64,000 bases of DNA from the NCBI RefSeq assembly GCF_003569765.1, contig NZ_QXMG01000001.1:62001-126000 (forward strand), read 5' to 3'. This DNA is from Caldimonas tepidiphila (GTDB lineage Bacteria > Pseudomonadota > Gammaproteobacteria > Burkholderiales > Burkholderiaceae_C). The stretch's first letter is position 1. Every line of letters starts with the position of its first letter. Positions 9,901 through 24,844 of this stretch are shown piece after piece. The notes beneath the pieces are model-generated. The model was given only the letters and a program-made list of their open reading frames with translations. It made no database searches and was not told the DNA's origin. The position numbers were made by a program, and so were the translations under genes.

Positions 9901-10491
9901 GATGGTCGAGACGCCGTGCGTGACGAGCGGGATCACCACCAGCGCGCACAGCAGGTAGCCGAGCGCGGGCGGCACGTCGAAGGCCAGCTCGAGCGCGTAG
10001 GCCATGATGGCCGCCTCGAGCGCGAAGAAGATGAAGGTGAAGCTCGCGTAGATCAGCGAGGTGATGGTCGAGCCGATGTAGCCGAAGCCGGCGCCGCGCG
10101 TGAGCAGGTCCATGTCGACGCCGTGGCGCGCCGCGTAGACGCTGATCGGCAGCCCCGCGAGGAAGATCAAGAGGCCGGTGGCGACGATGGCCAGCGCGGC
10201 ATTGACGAAGCCGTACTGCACCAGCAGCGTCGCGCCGACCGCCTCGAGCACGAGGAAGGACGCGGCGCCGAAGGCGGTGTTGGCCACGCGCAGCTCGGAC
10301 CAGCGGCGGAAGGAGCGCGGCGTGAAGCGCAGCGCGTAGTCCTCCATCGTCTCGCGCGCGACCCAGGCGTTGTAGTCGCGCCGCACCTTGACGACGCGCT
10401 GCACCGCGTCCTCGGGCGCGACGGGCTCGGTGCGCGGCGGCTGCCAGGAAGAGGACGAGGGTGGGGTCGGGAGGGGATCGGAAGAGGACAT
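6970..10491 (-). CDS. NCS1-permease/hybrid histidine kinase fusion
   Basis: A 1173-residue membrane sensor. The N-terminal half (about 55-520) is a full NCS1-like purine/cytosine permease with about twelve hydrophobic spans. A cluster of eight cysteines spans residues 538-575 (CxxC, C, CxxCC, C, C). Two more membrane spans follow, then the HisKA H-box (ISHELRTPLNSILGY, His725), HATPase motifs (NVLGNAVKFT, DSGPGMG, GSTGLGLTIAK) and a receiver domain (Asp1013 in LMDLAMPG). A short helical tail ends the protein. The ATG at 10491 is preferred over a GTG at 10575, although neither has a good ribosome site. It overlaps its response-regulator gene. Position between glg and urt suggests it senses a nitrogen compound such as urea, a purine or a breakdown product; the ligand is inferred only. 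Confidence 0.88.
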   Translation of the reverse strand: MSSSDPLPTPPSSSSWQPPRTEPVAPEDAVQRVVKVRRDYNAWVARETMEDYALRFTPRSFRRWSELRVANTAFGAASFLVLEAVGATLLVQYGFVNAALAIVATGLLIFLAGLPISVYAARHGVDMDLLTRGAGFGYIGSTITSLIYASFTFIFFALEAAIMAYALELAFDVPPALGYLLCALVVIPLVTHGVSTISRLQVWTQPLWLVLLVVPYVFVLREDPGLVARLAGYPGEGGQGGVFDLRLFGAAMTVGIALITQMGEQADYLRFMPERTAANRARWWTAVLIGGPGWVVLGVVKMLGGALLAYLAISHLVPVARAVDPNQMYLAAWEYVFPNLGWAVAATALFVVVSQLKINVTNAYAGSLAWSNFFSRLTHHHPGRVVWMLFNILIALVLMELDVFQALGRVLGLYSNIAISWMMAVVADLVVNKPLGLSPRGIEFKRAHLWDVNPVGVGAMGIASLLSVAAHLGFFGATAQAFSALIALVTAFVASPLIAWATGGRYYLARQPMPPARPAGAAAAQEPPPEGRYGLRRCTVCERDYDAGDMAHCPAYQGFICSLCCTLDARCHDLCKPEARLSAQWSALLARLLPRRMQPYLDTGLGHYLLLMAAIAPLLALLFALLYDQELRALGEAGEALAGPLKTGFVKAYAALLLVAGTFAWWLVLTLRSREVAQEESNRQTHLLMREIESHRRTDEQLQQAKRAADAANQAKSRYISTISHELRTPLNSILGYAQLLDEDEAMPAHRRQAVRVIRRGGDHLLSLIEGTLDIARIESGKLALEVRPMRFVDCLHELVRLFEQQAAAKGIAFRHAFTGTPPEAVRADERRLRQILINVLGNAVKFTSEGQVLFRLHYSGEMARFEIEDSGPGMGPEELARIFEPFVRGSAATGAPAGSTGLGLTIAKMLTDLMGGEMTVRSTPGVGTCFAVKLYLPGTRLAMPAPGPARRARAGYAGARRRILVVDNEEADRGLLVSVLQPLGFEIAQAASGHEALALLRDGLEPHAILMDLAMPGIDGWETLRTIRRERASEAPAAIVSANAFDKGLDNDAGIAPEDFFVKPVRVAELLDWLGRRLALQWIEAPAAAPAAAAAPAAPQLRAPSEPHLRALAELVELGYLRGIMKKLDDIEAAEPESAAFAAQLRGLARQFQFDTIALLLRRARHADEPTP

Positions 10492-10603
10492 GCGCAAGGA
10501 AAGGCGTTCGGGCGCGGTCGGCCGCGCCCCCGCCCCCGTACGCAAGCCCTGCGCCAGCCCCGGGGCACCGTTCACCCGGCGGGGCCGGGCCGCCGGGCAA
10601 CGT

Positions 10604-13093
<2,490 letters not shown>

Positions 13094-13116
13094 GGGTCAC
13101 TCCCGCAAGGACGGCA

Positions 13117-14589
13117 TCAGAGGATTTGGCGGTAGAGCGCGGCGTACTGCGCCGCGGCGGCGTCCCAGTCGAACGCCTGCCGCATCGCGTTGCGCTGCAC
13201 CCGCTGCCACCACGCCGGCTCGTGGTACAGCGCGAAGGCGCGGCGCATGGCGGCCATATACGGCTCGAAGGCGAAGTCGCCGAAGACGAAACCGGTGGCG
13301 CGGCCCTCCATGACGTCCTCCAGCGTGGAGTCGTTCACGGTGTCGGCCAGGCCGCCGACGCGGCGCACCAGCGGCAGGCTCCCGTACTTCAGCCCGTAGA
13401 GCTGCGTCAGCCCGCAGGGCTCGAAGCGCGAGGGCACGAGCATCACGTCGGCACCGGCGTAGATGCGGTGCGACAGCGCCTCGTCGTAGCCGAGGCGCAC
13501 CGCGACCGAGCGCGGCGTCGCGCCCGCCGCGTGGCGGAACGCCGCCTCCAGCGCCGCGTCGCCGCTGCCGAGCACGAGCAGCTGCCCGCCGCGCGCGAGC
13601 AGCCCGGGCAGCCCGTCGAGCACGAGCTGCAGGCCCTTCTGCTCAGTGAGGCGGCTGACCACCGCGAACAGCGGCGCGTCGGCGGCCGGCGCGAGCCCGA
13701 ACTCGCGCTGCAGCGCCGCCTTGCACGCCGCCTTGCCCGAGAGGTCCTCGACGTCGTAGCGCGCCGGGATCAGCGCGTCGGTGGCCGGGTTCCACACCGT
13801 GTCGTCGACGCCGTTGAGGATGCCCGAGAGCTCGTGCCGGCGCGAGCGCAGCAGGCCGTCGAGCCCGCAGCCCTGCTCGGGCGTCTGGATCTCGCGCGCG
13901 TAGCTGGGGCTCACCGTCGTGAGCCGGTCGGCGTAGAACAGGCCCGCCTTCAGGAAGCCGAGCTGGCCGTGGAACTCCAGCCCGTCCATGCGGAAGAAGT
14001 CGCCGGGCAGCGCCAGCTCGCCGAAGTGGTGCGCCGCGAACATGCCCTGGTAGGCGAGGTTGTGCACCGTGAAGACGCTCGCCGCGACGCGGCGCCCGAG
14101 CGACTGCGCCGCCGCGCGCAGGTAGGCGGGCGCCAGCCCCGCGTGCCAGTCGTGCGCATGCACGAGCTCGGCCCGCCAGTAGGGGTCCAGGCCCTGCGCG
14201 AGCTGCGCCGCGAGCCAGCCGAGCAGCGCGAAGCGGCGGTGGTTGTCGCCGTAGGGGTTCTGCGCCGCGTCGGCGTAGGGGTTGCCGGGGCGGTCGTAGA
14301 GCTGCGGGGCGTCGATCACGTAGACGCCGACGCCGCCGCCCGGCGCCGGCATCGCCTGGTGCAGCAGCGCGGCCGTGCCCCAGGGCGTGTCGAGGCGCGC
14401 CACCGTCTGCAGCGCGCCCAGCCCGGCGCGGATCGCCGGGAAGCCGGGCAGCAGCACGCGCGCCTCGCAACCGTGGCGCGCAAGCGCCGCCGGCAGCGCG
14501 CCGCTCACGTCGGCGAGGCCGCCGGTCTTGAGCAGCGGCGCCATCTCGGCGCAGACATGCAGCACCCGCATCGGAGCCGCAGCGCTCAC
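13117..14589 (-). CDS. glgA: glycogen synthase (ADP-glucose)
   Basis: Glucosyltransferase (GT5, 490 residues) extending alpha-1,4-glucan from ADP-glucose. The N-terminal substrate motif is present as [13 protein letters not shown], with [14 protein letters not shown] and the C-terminal active-site stretch [21 protein letters not shown]. The start is taken as GTG at 14589 because its GTGA overlaps the glgC stop and GGAG lies five bases upstream; an ATG at 14571 ([13 protein letters not shown]) is the alternative and gives the conserved family start. Confidence 0.94.
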   Translation of the reverse strand: MSAAAPMRVLHVCAEMAPLLKTGGLADVSGALPAALARHGCEARVLLPGFPAIRAGLGALQTVARLDTPWGTAALLHQAMPAPGGGVGVYVIDAPQLYDRPGNPYADAAQNPYGDNHRRFALLGWLAAQLAQGLDPYWRAELVHAHDWHAGLAPAYLRAAAQSLGRRVAASVFTVHNLAYQGMFAAHHFGELALPGDFFRMDGLEFHGQLGFLKAGLFYADRLTTVSPSYAREIQTPEQGCGLDGLLRSRRHELSGILNGVDDTVWNPATDALIPARYDVEDLSGKAACKAALQREFGLAPAADAPLFAVVSRLTEQKGLQLVLDGLPGLLARGGQLLVLGSGDAALEAAFRHAAGATPRSVAVRLGYDEALSHRIYAGADVMLVPSRFEPCGLTQLYGLKYGSLPLVRRVGGLADTVNDSTLEDVMEGRATGFVFGDFAFEPYMAAMRRAFALYHEPAWWQRVQRNAMRQAFDWDAAAAQYAALYRQIL

Positions 14590-15857
14590 AGCTTCTCCAG
14601 CATCGGGCGCGTCACCAGCACGATGCCGTTCTCGGTGCGCTCGAAGCGCTGCGCGTCGAGCGCCGGATCCTCGCCGATCACGGTGCCCTCGGGAATCTCG
14701 CAGCCGCGGTCGATCACGACGCGGCGCAGCCGGCAGCGCCGCCCGATCGTCACCTGCGGCAGGATCACCGCCTGATCGATCTCGCAGAAGGAGTGCACGC
14801 GCACGTTGGAGAACAGCACCGAGTTCGACACGTTGGAGCCCGAGACGATGCAGCCGCCCGAGACCATGGTGTTGAAGGTGGAGCCGTTCTGGCCGTTGCG
14901 GTCGTGCGTGAACTTGGCCGGCGGCAGCTGCTCCTGGTAGGTCCAGATCGGCCAGTCGCGGTCGTAGATGTCGAGCTCGGGCGTGGTCGACGCCAGGTCG
15001 AGGTTGGCGGCCCAGAAGGCGTCGACCGTACCGACGTCGCGCCAGTAGTCCTTCGCTTCGGTGGCGGACTTCACGCACGACATCGAGAACGGGTGCGCCA
15101 CCGCCTGCCCCTCGCGCACCGCGCGCGGCACGATGTCCTTGCCGAAGTCGTGCGCCGAGTCCGGGTTCGCGATGTCCTCCTCCAGCAGCCGGTAGAGGTA
15201 GTCGGCCTGGAAGATGTAGATGCCCATGCTGGCGAGCGCGGTGTCGGGGCGGCCCGGCATCGACGGCGGGTTGGCCGGCTTCTCGACGAAGTCGGTGACG
15301 TTGCGGTCGGCGTCGATCGCCATCACGCCGAAGGCGGTGGCCTCCTCGCGCGGCACCTCGATGCAGCCGACCGTGCAGCCCTTGCCGAGCCGCACGTGGT
15401 CCAGCAGCATGATGCTGTAGTCCATCTTGTAGATGTGGTCGCCGGCGAGCACGACGATGTACTCCGGCGGCGTGGTCGAGTTGCGGATGATGTCGAGGTT
15501 CTGGTAGACGGCGTCGGCGGTGCCGCGGTACCAGTGCTCCTCGTCGATGCGCTGCTGCGCCGGCAGCAGGTCGACGAACTCGTTCATCTCGTTGCGCAGG
15601 AAGCTCCAGCCGCGCTGCAGGTGGCGCAGCAGCGAGTGCGACTTGTACTGCGTCACGACGCCGATGCGGCGCAGCCCGGAGTTCAGGCAGTTGGACAGCG
15701 CGAAGTCGATGATGCGGAACTTGCCGCCGAAGTAGACCGCGGGCTTGGCGCGCCGGTCGGTGAGCTGCTTCAGCCGCGAGCCCCGCCCGCCGGCGAGGAC
15801 GAGGGCGAGCGTGCGGCGCGTGATCTGGCGGGTCTGGCTGCTGGAGTGGGCTTGCAT
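14586..15857 (-). CDS. glgC: glucose-1-phosphate adenylyltransferase
   Basis: ADP-glucose pyrophosphorylase, 423 residues, the committed and usually allosterically controlled step of glycogen synthesis. The pyrophosphorylase signature is [36 protein letters not shown] (N-terminus), followed by a left-handed beta-helix at the C-terminus. The ATG at 15857 has AGGAG about ten bases upstream. It overlaps glgA by 4 bases and lies 47 bases after glgX. Confidence 0.96.
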   Translation of the reverse strand: MQAHSSSQTRQITRRTLALVLAGGRGSRLKQLTDRRAKPAVYFGGKFRIIDFALSNCLNSGLRRIGVVTQYKSHSLLRHLQRGWSFLRNEMNEFVDLLPAQQRIDEEHWYRGTADAVYQNLDIIRNSTTPPEYIVVLAGDHIYKMDYSIMLLDHVRLGKGCTVGCIEVPREEATAFGVMAIDADRNVTDFVEKPANPPSMPGRPDTALASMGIYIFQADYLYRLLEEDIANPDSAHDFGKDIVPRAVREGQAVAHPFSMSCVKSATEAKDYWRDVGTVDAFWAANLDLASTTPELDIYDRDWPIWTYQEQLPPAKFTHDRNGQNGSTFNTMVSGGCIVSGSNVSNSVLFSNVRVHSFCEIDQAVILPQVTIGRRCRLRRVVIDRGCEIPEGTVIGEDPALDAQRFERTENGIVLVTRPMLEKL

Positions 15858-15904
15858 GAGGGGAGTCTCCTCTGTGGGTTCTGTACGGCTGGAGGATTCG
15901 TCGT

Positions 15905-18046
<2,142 letters not shown>

Positions 18047-18050
18047 CACG

Positions 18051-20225
18051 TCAGTCCATCGGCGCGAGCATCAGCGTCGCCAGCGGCGGCAGCGTCAGCA
18101 CGATCGACTGCCCACGACCGTGCGCCGGCTCGGGGCGGGCCTCGAGCACGCCGTTGCCGACGCCGCTGCCGCCGTAGACCGCGGCGTCGGTATTGATGAC
18201 CTCGCGCCAGCGACCGCCGCCCGGCACGCCGAGGCGCCAGCCCTCGCGCGGCACCGGGGTGAAGTTGCTGACGACGATGACGCTGCGGCCCTCGCGGTCC
18301 CACCGCGCGAAGGCGAGCACCGAGTGCTCTGCGTCCTCGTGCGACAGCCACTCGAAGCCCTGCGGCTCGCAGTCGAGGGCGTGCAGCGCCGGGAAGTGGC
18401 GGTAGACGTTGTTGAGGTCGCGCACCAACCGGCGCACGCCCTCGTGCCTCGGCTGCCCGGCGAGCTCCCACTGCAGCGCCGCGTCGGACTTCCACTCGTC
18501 CCACTGCGCGAACTCGCAGCCCATGAACAGCAGCTTCTTGCCCGGGTGGCCCCACATCCAGCCGTAGTAGGCGCGCAGGTTGGCGAAGCGCTGCCAGTCG
18601 TCGCCCGGCATCTTGCGGATGAGGGAGCCCTTGCCGTGCACCACCTCGTCGTGCGAGAGCGGCAGCACGAAGTTCTCGCTGAAGGCGTACATCAGCGAGA
18701 AGCGCATGCGGTCGTGGTGGTACTTGCGGTGCACCGGGTCCTGCGCCATGTAGGCCAGCGTGTCGTGCATCCAGCCCATGTTCCACTTGTAGTGGAAGCC
18801 GAGGCCTCCGCCGCGCAGGTCGTCCGTGGGCGGGCGGCTCACGCCGGGGAAGGCGGTCGACTCCTCGGCGATCGTCACCGCCTCCGGCCGCGTGACGCCG
18901 ACCACGTGGTTCATGCGCCGCAGGAAGTCGATCGCCTCGAGGTTCTCGCGCCCGCCGAACTGGTTCGGCACCCACTCGCCCTCGCGGCGGCTGTAGTCGC
19001 GGTAGAGCATCGACGCGACCGCGTCCACGCGCAGCCCGTCGACGCCGAAGCGCTCGATCCAGTACAGCGCATTGCCGACCAGGAAGTTGCGGACCTCGCT
19101 GCGGCCGAAGTTGTAGATCAGCGTGTTCCAGTCCTGGTGGAAGCCCTCGCGCGGGTCGGCGTGCTCGAAGAGCGGCGTGCCGTCGAAGCGCGCCAGCGCG
19201 TGCGCGTCCTCCGGGAAGTGGCCCGGCACCCAGTCGAGGATCACGCCGAGGCCGGCCGCATGCGCCGCCTCGACGAAGGCGCGGAAGTCCTCGGGCGTGC
19301 CGAAGCGCGCGGTGGGCGCGTACAGGCCCGTGGGCTGGTAGCCCCAGGACGCGTCGAAGGGGTGCTCGTGCACCGGCAGCAGCTCCAGGTGCGTGAAGCC
19401 GAGGTCGCGCGCGTAGGGCACGAGCTGCTCGGCGAGCTCGCGGTACGTCAGCCAGCCGCCGTCGCCGTGGCGCCGCCAGGAGCCGAGGTGCACCTCGTAG
19501 ATGCTCACCGGCGCGTCGAGCGCGTTGGCGCGCCGGCGCTCCTCGCTGCCGGCGCGCCCGGCGGGCAGACGCTGCACCACCGACGCGGTCCTGGGCCGCA
19601 GCTCGGCGCGGAAGGCGAAGGGATCGGCCTTGAGCAGCACCCGGCCGTCGGCGGCGAGGATCTCGTACTTGTAGAGGTCGCCCGGGCCGACCTGCGGCAG
19701 GAATATCTCCCACACGCCGCACTCGAGGCGCAGGCGCATCATGTGGCGGCGGCCGTCCCACTGGTTGAAGCCGCCGACCACCGAGACGCGGCGCGCGTTC
19801 GGCGCCCAGACCGCGAAGCGCGTGCCGGCGACGCCGTCGACCACCACCGGATGCGCGCCGAGCTGCTCATAGGGCCGGTGGTGCGTGCCTTCGGCCAGCA
19901 GCCAGGCGTCCATCTCGTTGAGCAGCGGGGGGAAGCGGTAGGGGTCCTCGATGTCGCTGCTGTGATCGCCCCAGTTCACGCGCAGCCGGTAGCCGAGGCG
20001 GTTGCGCCGCCGCGGCATCGCGCCCTCGAACACCGCGCTGTCGCCGAGGCGCTCGAGCGGCGCCAGGCGCCGGCCGGTGCGGTCGTCGACCACCTCGACG
20101 GCGTGCGCGCCCGGCAGCAGCGCGCGCACCACCAGCGCGCCCTCCTTGCCGTGCGGCCCCAGCACCCCGAAGGGGTCGCCGTGGGTGGCCGCCATCAGCG
20201 CCCCGATCTCTTCATCGCTCAGCAT
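18051..20225 (-). CDS. glgB: 1,4-alpha-glucan branching enzyme
   Basis: GH13 enzyme, 724 residues, creating alpha-1,6 branches in glycogen. It has the long N-terminal module of GlgB ([12 protein letters not shown], then [26 protein letters not shown]). Catalytic segments are [17 protein letters not shown] (Asp), [12 protein letters not shown] (Glu) and [13 protein letters not shown] (Asp). The ATG at 20225 ([11 protein letters not shown]) was chosen; a GTG at 20276 that overlaps the upstream stop would add 17 basic residues without family support. Confidence 0.95.
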   Translation of the reverse strand: MLSDEEIGALMAATHGDPFGVLGPHGKEGALVVRALLPGAHAVEVVDDRTGRRLAPLERLGDSAVFEGAMPRRRNRLGYRLRVNWGDHSSDIEDPYRFPPLLNEMDAWLLAEGTHHRPYEQLGAHPVVVDGVAGTRFAVWAPNARRVSVVGGFNQWDGRRHMMRLRLECGVWEIFLPQVGPGDLYKYEILAADGRVLLKADPFAFRAELRPRTASVVQRLPAGRAGSEERRRANALDAPVSIYEVHLGSWRRHGDGGWLTYRELAEQLVPYARDLGFTHLELLPVHEHPFDASWGYQPTGLYAPTARFGTPEDFRAFVEAAHAAGLGVILDWVPGHFPEDAHALARFDGTPLFEHADPREGFHQDWNTLIYNFGRSEVRNFLVGNALYWIERFGVDGLRVDAVASMLYRDYSRREGEWVPNQFGGRENLEAIDFLRRMNHVVGVTRPEAVTIAEESTAFPGVSRPPTDDLRGGGLGFHYKWNMGWMHDTLAYMAQDPVHRKYHHDRMRFSLMYAFSENFVLPLSHDEVVHGKGSLIRKMPGDDWQRFANLRAYYGWMWGHPGKKLLFMGCEFAQWDEWKSDAALQWELAGQPRHEGVRRLVRDLNNVYRHFPALHALDCEPQGFEWLSHEDAEHSVLAFARWDREGRSVIVVSNFTPVPREGWRLGVPGGGRWREVINTDAAVYGGSGVGNGVLEARPEPAHGRGQSIVLTLPPLATLMLAPMD

Positions 20226-20268
20226 GTTTTCCAGTCGTCCGTGGCGGCGCGCGCGCCGCCGAGAAAGG

Positions 20269-21981
20269 TCAGGCACCTGCGGCGGGTGCGGACGCCCCGG
20301 TGTCGGGTCCGGCCGCCTCGTCGAACTCGCCGAAGAAGGCGCCGAAGGGCGGCAGGCTCATCGTGTCGCCAGCAAGGCGCGCGCCGGCCAGCGGCGCGTC
20401 GGGCAGCAGCGCGACGCTGCCGGCCCGCCAGCGCGCCGGCAGCGGCAGCCGCTGCGCGGCCGGGCCGAGGTTGAAGGCGAGCGCCAGCGTGCGCCCGTCC
20501 CCGGCGTGCGGCCGGCGCTCGAACAGCAGCAGCGGCTCGGGGGCGTCGACGAAGCGCAGGCCTCCGGTGCGCAGCGCCGGGCGGCCGCGCCGCCACGCGA
20601 GGAAGGCGCGTGCGAAGTGCAGCATCGACTGCGCATCGGCCTCCTGCGCGTCGACCGCCAGCGGCAGCTGCTCGGGCGACAGCGGCAGCCAGGGCTCGGC
20701 GCCCGGCAGGGTGAAGCCGCCCTGCGGGTCGGCGGCCGTCCAGGGCATCGGCGTGCGGCAGCCGTCGCGGCCCTTGAACTCAGGCCAGAAGGCCATGCCG
20801 TAGGGGTCCTGCAGCCGCTCGTAGGGCACGTCGGCCTCGGGCAGGCCGAGCTCCTCGCCCTGGTAGACGCAGACGCTGCCGCGCAGGCTCAGGAGCATCG
20901 CCCACAGCAGCCGCGTCTGCCGCAGGTCCGGCGCCGGTGCGCCCGCGGGCGCCCAGCGCGTGGCGACGCGCGGCACGTCGTGGTTCGACAGCGCCCAGCA
21001 GCCCCAGCCGCCGGTGCGCTCGAGCTCGGCTTCCAGCCCCCCGACCTGCTCGCGGATGTGCGCGGCCGAGCCGTCGCGCGTCAGCAGGCTGAAGCTGTAG
21101 GCCATGTGCAGGCGCTTGCCGCGCTCGGTGTAGGCGGCCATGATCGGCGGCGCGTGCTCGTCGCCGACCTCGCCGATGCTCGCCGCGCCGTACTCGTCGA
21201 GCACCGCGCGCAGCCGCTCCAGGAAGGCGAGGTTCTCGGGCCGGCTCTTGTCGTAGAGGTGGCGCTGCATCGCGTAGGGGTTGTCGGCCTGCACGGTGCT
21301 GACCTTGCCGCCCGCCTCGGCCGGCGGGTTGCTGCGCAGCTGCGCGTCGTGGAACTGGTGGTTGCTCGCGTCGAAGCGGAAGCCGTCGACGCCGCGCTCG
21401 CACCAGAAGCGCACCTCGTCGAGCAGCTGCCGCTGCACTTCCGGCTTATGAAAATTCAGGTCCGGCTGCGAGACGAGGAAGCTGTGCAGGTAGTACTGGC
21501 GCCGCCGCGAGTCCCACTGCCAGGCGCTGCCGCCGAACACCGACAGCCAGTTGTTCGGCGGCGTGCCGTCGGGCTGCGGATCGGCCCAGACGTACCAGTC
21601 GGCCTTTTCATTCGTGCGGCTGGCGCGGCTCTGCCGGAACCAGTCGTGCTGGTCGGAGGTGTGCGAGAGCACCTGGTCGATCATCACCTTGAGCCCGAGC
21701 GCATGCGCCTTCGCGATCACGCGGTCGAAGTCGGCGAGCGTGCCGAAGATCGGGTCCACGTCGCGGTAGTCGGCGACGTCGTAGCCGAAGTCCTTCATCG
21801 GCGAGCGGAAGAAGGGCGAGACCCAGATCGCGTCGGCGCCGAGCCGCGCCACATGCTCGAGCCGGGCCTCGATGCCCGGCAGGTCGCCGATGCCGTCGCC
21901 GTTACTGTCCATGAAGCTGCGCGGGTAGATCTGGTAGATCACCGCGCCGCGCCACCATTCGCTGCTGCTGTCGTTCTTCAT
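20269..21981 (-). CDS. GH13 alpha-glucosidase (oligo-glucosidase type)
   Basis: A 570-residue GH13 exo-glucosidase, close to the alpha-glucosidase/oligo-1,6-glucosidase branch. It begins [29 protein letters not shown], the usual start of that group. Predicted catalytic residues lie in [19 protein letters not shown] (Asp), ASIGEVGDE (Glu) and [10 protein letters not shown] (Asp). No signal peptide is visible, so it probably acts on cytoplasmic maltodextrins from glycogen turnover. It is the first gene of the minus-strand glg run and lies just downstream of a sigma-54-like element at 22048-22063. Trehalose synthase is less likely because of its shorter length. Confidence 0.85.
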   Translation of the reverse strand: MKNDSSSEWWRGAVIYQIYPRSFMDSNGDGIGDLPGIEARLEHVARLGADAIWVSPFFRSPMKDFGYDVADYRDVDPIFGTLADFDRVIAKAHALGLKVMIDQVLSHTSDQHDWFRQSRASRTNEKADWYVWADPQPDGTPPNNWLSVFGGSAWQWDSRRRQYYLHSFLVSQPDLNFHKPEVQRQLLDEVRFWCERGVDGFRFDASNHQFHDAQLRSNPPAEAGGKVSTVQADNPYAMQRHLYDKSRPENLAFLERLRAVLDEYGAASIGEVGDEHAPPIMAAYTERGKRLHMAYSFSLLTRDGSAAHIREQVGGLEAELERTGGWGCWALSNHDVPRVATRWAPAGAPAPDLRQTRLLWAMLLSLRGSVCVYQGEELGLPEADVPYERLQDPYGMAFWPEFKGRDGCRTPMPWTAADPQGGFTLPGAEPWLPLSPEQLPLAVDAQEADAQSMLHFARAFLAWRRGRPALRTGGLRFVDAPEPLLLFERRPHAGDGRTLALAFNLGPAAQRLPLPARWRAGSVALLPDAPLAGARLAGDTMSLPPFGAFFGEFDEAAGPDTGASAPAAGA

Positions 21982-22047
21982 CGTGGGCAGGATGCGCCTC
22001 CCGCTGCGCCTTGGGTCATGAGGGGTCGTCGCGACTCCTCGGACAGG

Positions 22048-22063
22048 TGCAGCAACTGTGCCA
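22048..22063 (-). promoter_or_regulatory. putative sigma-54 promoter for the alpha-glucosidase/glg genes
   Basis: The minus strand reads TGGCACAGTTGCTGCA. This matches the sigma-54 consensus (TGGCAC, five bases, TTGCA) except for C in place of the first T of the -12 box, with the invariant GG and GC at the right spacing. The predicted start near 22037 would give a leader of about 56 nt before the ATG at 21981. Confidence 0.5.
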
Positions 22064-22120
22064 CCCTGACACATCCCTCGGCAAGCCGGACCGCGCTGTG
22101 CCCGCGCACGCCGCCCTCTT

Positions 22121-22149
22121 CTGGTGCATCTACTGGCACCAGACTTGCT
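22121..22149 (+). promoter_or_regulatory. putative sigma-54 promoter and overlapping inverted repeat for the urease operon
   Basis: TGGCAC (22134-22139), five bases, then TTGCT (22145-22149) is a full match to the sigma-54 -24/-12 consensus. The predicted start is near 22160, about 56 nt before ureA. An inverted repeat CTGGTGC-N8-GCACCAG (22121-22127 and 22136-22142) overlaps the -24 element and could be an operator. Sigma-54 with NtrC is the usual nitrogen-control route; I did not find a clear NtrC site. Confidence 0.6.
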
Positions 22150-22215
22150 CATGCTCCCGCTCGACCGAAACGCGCCCTGATCGGGTGCATGCCCGAAGCC
22201 GGAGACGCCTCACCC

Positions 22216-22518
<303 letters not shown>

Positions 22519-22556
22519 TCCCCGCCCTTCCCCGTCCCAACGCACCAGAACAGAGC

Positions 22557-22727
22557 ATGAAAAAGATTCTCGCCGCGCCCCTCCTCGCCTGCCTGTCCCT
22601 CGCCGCGCACGCCCATGGCGGCCACGGCCTGCCGGGCGAGGCCCACTGGCATGCCACCGACAGCCTCGGCTGGATCGTGGTCGCCGCGCTCGCGGCCGGC
22701 GCCGTCTGGTTCTCGCGGAGGAAGTGA
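22557..22727 (+). CDS. 56-residue His-rich membrane peptide between ureA and ureB
   Basis: A short gene with a typical signal-peptide start ([19 protein letters not shown]), a His-rich segment ([16 protein letters not shown], five His in 16 residues), one hydrophobic span ([17 protein letters not shown]) and a basic end SRRK. Its TGA shares a base with the ureB ATG (TGATG), so it is embedded in the operon and probably translated. Position matches that of ureJ/hupE-like nickel permease genes in some clusters, but it is far too short to be one. A metal-binding or nickel-delivery role is possible and unproven. Confidence 0.75.
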   Translation: MKKILAAPLLACLSLAAHAHGGHGLPGEAHWHATDSLGWIVVAALAAGAVWFSRRK

Positions 22728-23032
22728 TGATCCCGGGCGAACTGTTCACCGACGGCGCGGACCATGCGCTCAACCCGGGCCGCCGCACCGTGACGCTGGT
22801 GGTCGAGAACCGCGGCGACCGGCCGATCCAGGTCGGCTCGCACTACCACTTTGCCGAGACCAACGGCGCGCTCGGCTTCGACCGCGAGGCCGCACGCGGC
22901 ATGCGGCTGAACATCGCCTCGGGCACCGCGGTGCGCTTCGAGCCGGGCCAGCAGCGCACGGTCGAACTCGTCGATTACGCCGGCGAGCGCCAGGTCTGGG
23001 GCTTCCGCGGCCTCGTGCAGGGAGCGCTGTGA
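22727..23032 (+). CDS. ureB: urease beta subunit
   Basis: Structural urease subunit, 101 residues, starting [19 protein letters not shown]. Hallmark stretch is [18 protein letters not shown] followed by [25 protein letters not shown] lies just upstream of the ATG at 22727. Its stop overlaps the ureC start by 1 base. Confidence 0.97.
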   Translation: MIPGELFTDGADHALNPGRRTVTLVVENRGDRPIQVGSHYHFAETNGALGFDREAARGMRLNIASGTAVRFEPGQQRTVELVDYAGERQVWGFRGLVQGAL

Positions 23033-24759
23033 TGAGCAGGATCGGAAGACGCGCCTACGCCGAGATGTTCGGCCCGACCGTGGGCGACCGCGTGCGCCTG
23101 GCCGACACGGACCTCGTCATCGAGGTCGAGCAGGACTACACCCTGCGGGCCGGCGGCTATGGCGAGGAGGTGAAGTTCGGCGGCGGCAAGACGATCCGCG
23201 ACGGCATGGGCCAGGGCCAGCGACCCAACGGCCCCGGCGCGGCCGACGCGGTGGACTGCGTGATCACGAGCGCGCTGATCGTCGACCACTGGGGCATCGT
23301 GAAGGCCGACATCGGCATCCGCGGCTCGCGCATCGCGAAGATCGGCAAGGCCGGCAACCCGGACGTGCAGCCGGGCGTGGACATCGTGATCGGCCCGGGC
23401 ACCGAGATCGTCGCGGGCGAAGGCATGATCGTCACTGCCGGCGGCATCGACAGCCACATCCACTTCATCTGCCCGCAGCAGATCGAGGAGGCGCTGGCCT
23501 CGGGCGTCACGACGATGCTCGGCGGCGGCACCGGCCCGGCCACCGGGACGTTCGCCACCACCTGCACCCCCGGCCCCGAGAACATCTCGCGCATGCTGCA
23601 GGCGGCCGAGGCCTTCCCGATGAACCTCGGCTTCTTCGGCAAGGGCAACGCGAGCCGCCCCGACGCGCTGCGCCAGCAGGTCGAGGCGGGCGTGATGGGC
23701 ATGAAGCTGCACGAGGACTGGGGCACCACGCCCTCGGCGATCGACACGTGTCTCTCGGTGGCCGAGGAGACCGACATCCAGGTCGCGATCCACACCGACA
23801 CGCTGAATGAATCCGGCTTCGTCGAGGACACGATCGCCGCCTTCAAGGGCCGCACCATCCACACCTTCCACACCGAGGGTGCGGGCGGCGGCCATGCGCC
23901 GGACATATTGAGGGTGGTCGGCGAGGACAACGTGCTGCCCTCCTCCACCAACCCGACGCGGCCCTACACCGTCAACACCGTCGACGAGCACCTCGACATG
24001 CTGATGGTGTGCCACCACCTCGACGCCAGCATCGCCGAGGACCTGGCCTTCGCCGAGAGCCGCATCCGCCGCGAGACGATCGCCGCCGAGGACATCCTGC
24101 ACGACCTGGGCGCCATCAGCATGTTCTCGTCCGACAGCCAGGCCATGGGCCGCGTCGGCGAGGTGATCCTGCGCTGCTGGCAGACCGCGCACAAGATGAA
24201 GCAGCAGCGCGGGCCGCTGCCGGGCGACGGCGCGCGCAACGACAACGCGCGGGTGAAACGCTACGTCGCAAAGCTCGCGATCAACCCGGCGCTCGCGCAG
24301 GGCATCGCGCACGAGGTCGGCAGCATCGAGGAAGGCAAGTGGGCCGACCTCGTGCTGTGGAAGCCGGCCTTCTTCGGCGTGAAGCCCTCGATCGTGATGA
24401 AGGGCGGCTTCATCGCACTGGCGGCGATGGGCGACCCGAACGCGAGCATCCCGACGCCGCAGCCGGTGCACTACCGGCCGATGTTCGGCGCCTTCGGCGG
24501 CGCGACCGCCCGCACCTCGCTCACCTTCCTGAGCCAGGCAGCGGTGGACGGGGGCGTGCCCGAGCGGCTCGGCCTGCGCAAGGCGGTCTCCGCGGTGCGG
24601 GGCTGCCGCAGCGTGAGGAAGTCCGACATGGTGCTCAACGGCTACGCGCCGAAGATGGAGATCGACGCCCAGACCTACGAGGTGCGCGCCGACGGGCAGC
24701 TGCTCGCCTGCGAGCCGGCGACGGTGCTGCCGATGGCGCAGCGCTATTTCCTGTTCTGA
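23032..24759 (+). CDS. ureC: urease alpha (catalytic) subunit
   Basis: Catalytic subunit, 575 residues, hydrolysing urea to ammonia and carbamate at a dinuclear nickel site. By alignment with the Klebsiella enzyme (offset +8), nickel ligands are His142 and His144 (SHIHFICP), carbamylated Lys225 (GMKLHED), His254, His280 and Asp368 ([12 protein letters not shown]), with Cys327/His328 on the mobile flap (MVCHHLD). All are present, so the enzyme should be active once nickel is loaded. The start ATG at 23032 overlaps the ureB stop. Confidence 0.98.
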   Translation: MSRIGRRAYAEMFGPTVGDRVRLADTDLVIEVEQDYTLRAGGYGEEVKFGGGKTIRDGMGQGQRPNGPGAADAVDCVITSALIVDHWGIVKADIGIRGSRIAKIGKAGNPDVQPGVDIVIGPGTEIVAGEGMIVTAGGIDSHIHFICPQQIEEALASGVTTMLGGGTGPATGTFATTCTPGPENISRMLQAAEAFPMNLGFFGKGNASRPDALRQQVEAGVMGMKLHEDWGTTPSAIDTCLSVAEETDIQVAIHTDTLNESGFVEDTIAAFKGRTIHTFHTEGAGGGHAPDILRVVGEDNVLPSSTNPTRPYTVNTVDEHLDMLMVCHHLDASIAEDLAFAESRIRRETIAAEDILHDLGAISMFSSDSQAMGRVGEVILRCWQTAHKMKQQRGPLPGDGARNDNARVKRYVAKLAINPALAQGIAHEVGSIEEGKWADLVLWKPAFFGVKPSIVMKGGFIALAAMGDPNASIPTPQPVHYRPMFGAFGGATARTSLTFLSQAAVDGGVPERLGLRKAVSAVRGCRSVRKSDMVLNGYAPKMEIDAQTYEVRADGQLLACEPATVLPMAQRYFLF

Positions 24760-24844
24760 CGCAGCGGCATCCGGCGACCCGGTTGACCCCGAGCGGGTCG
24801 CCGGGCATCGTCACGCCCTTCGCATCGAACTTCCCTTCACGCCC

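Noticed and set aside
22121-22142. NtrC binding site at the inverted repeat CTGGTGC-N8-GCACCAG
   Set aside because: The half-sites are inside out compared with the NtrC consensus (GCAC then GTGC) and it overlaps the sigma-54 -24 box, so it is listed only as an unassigned repeat.
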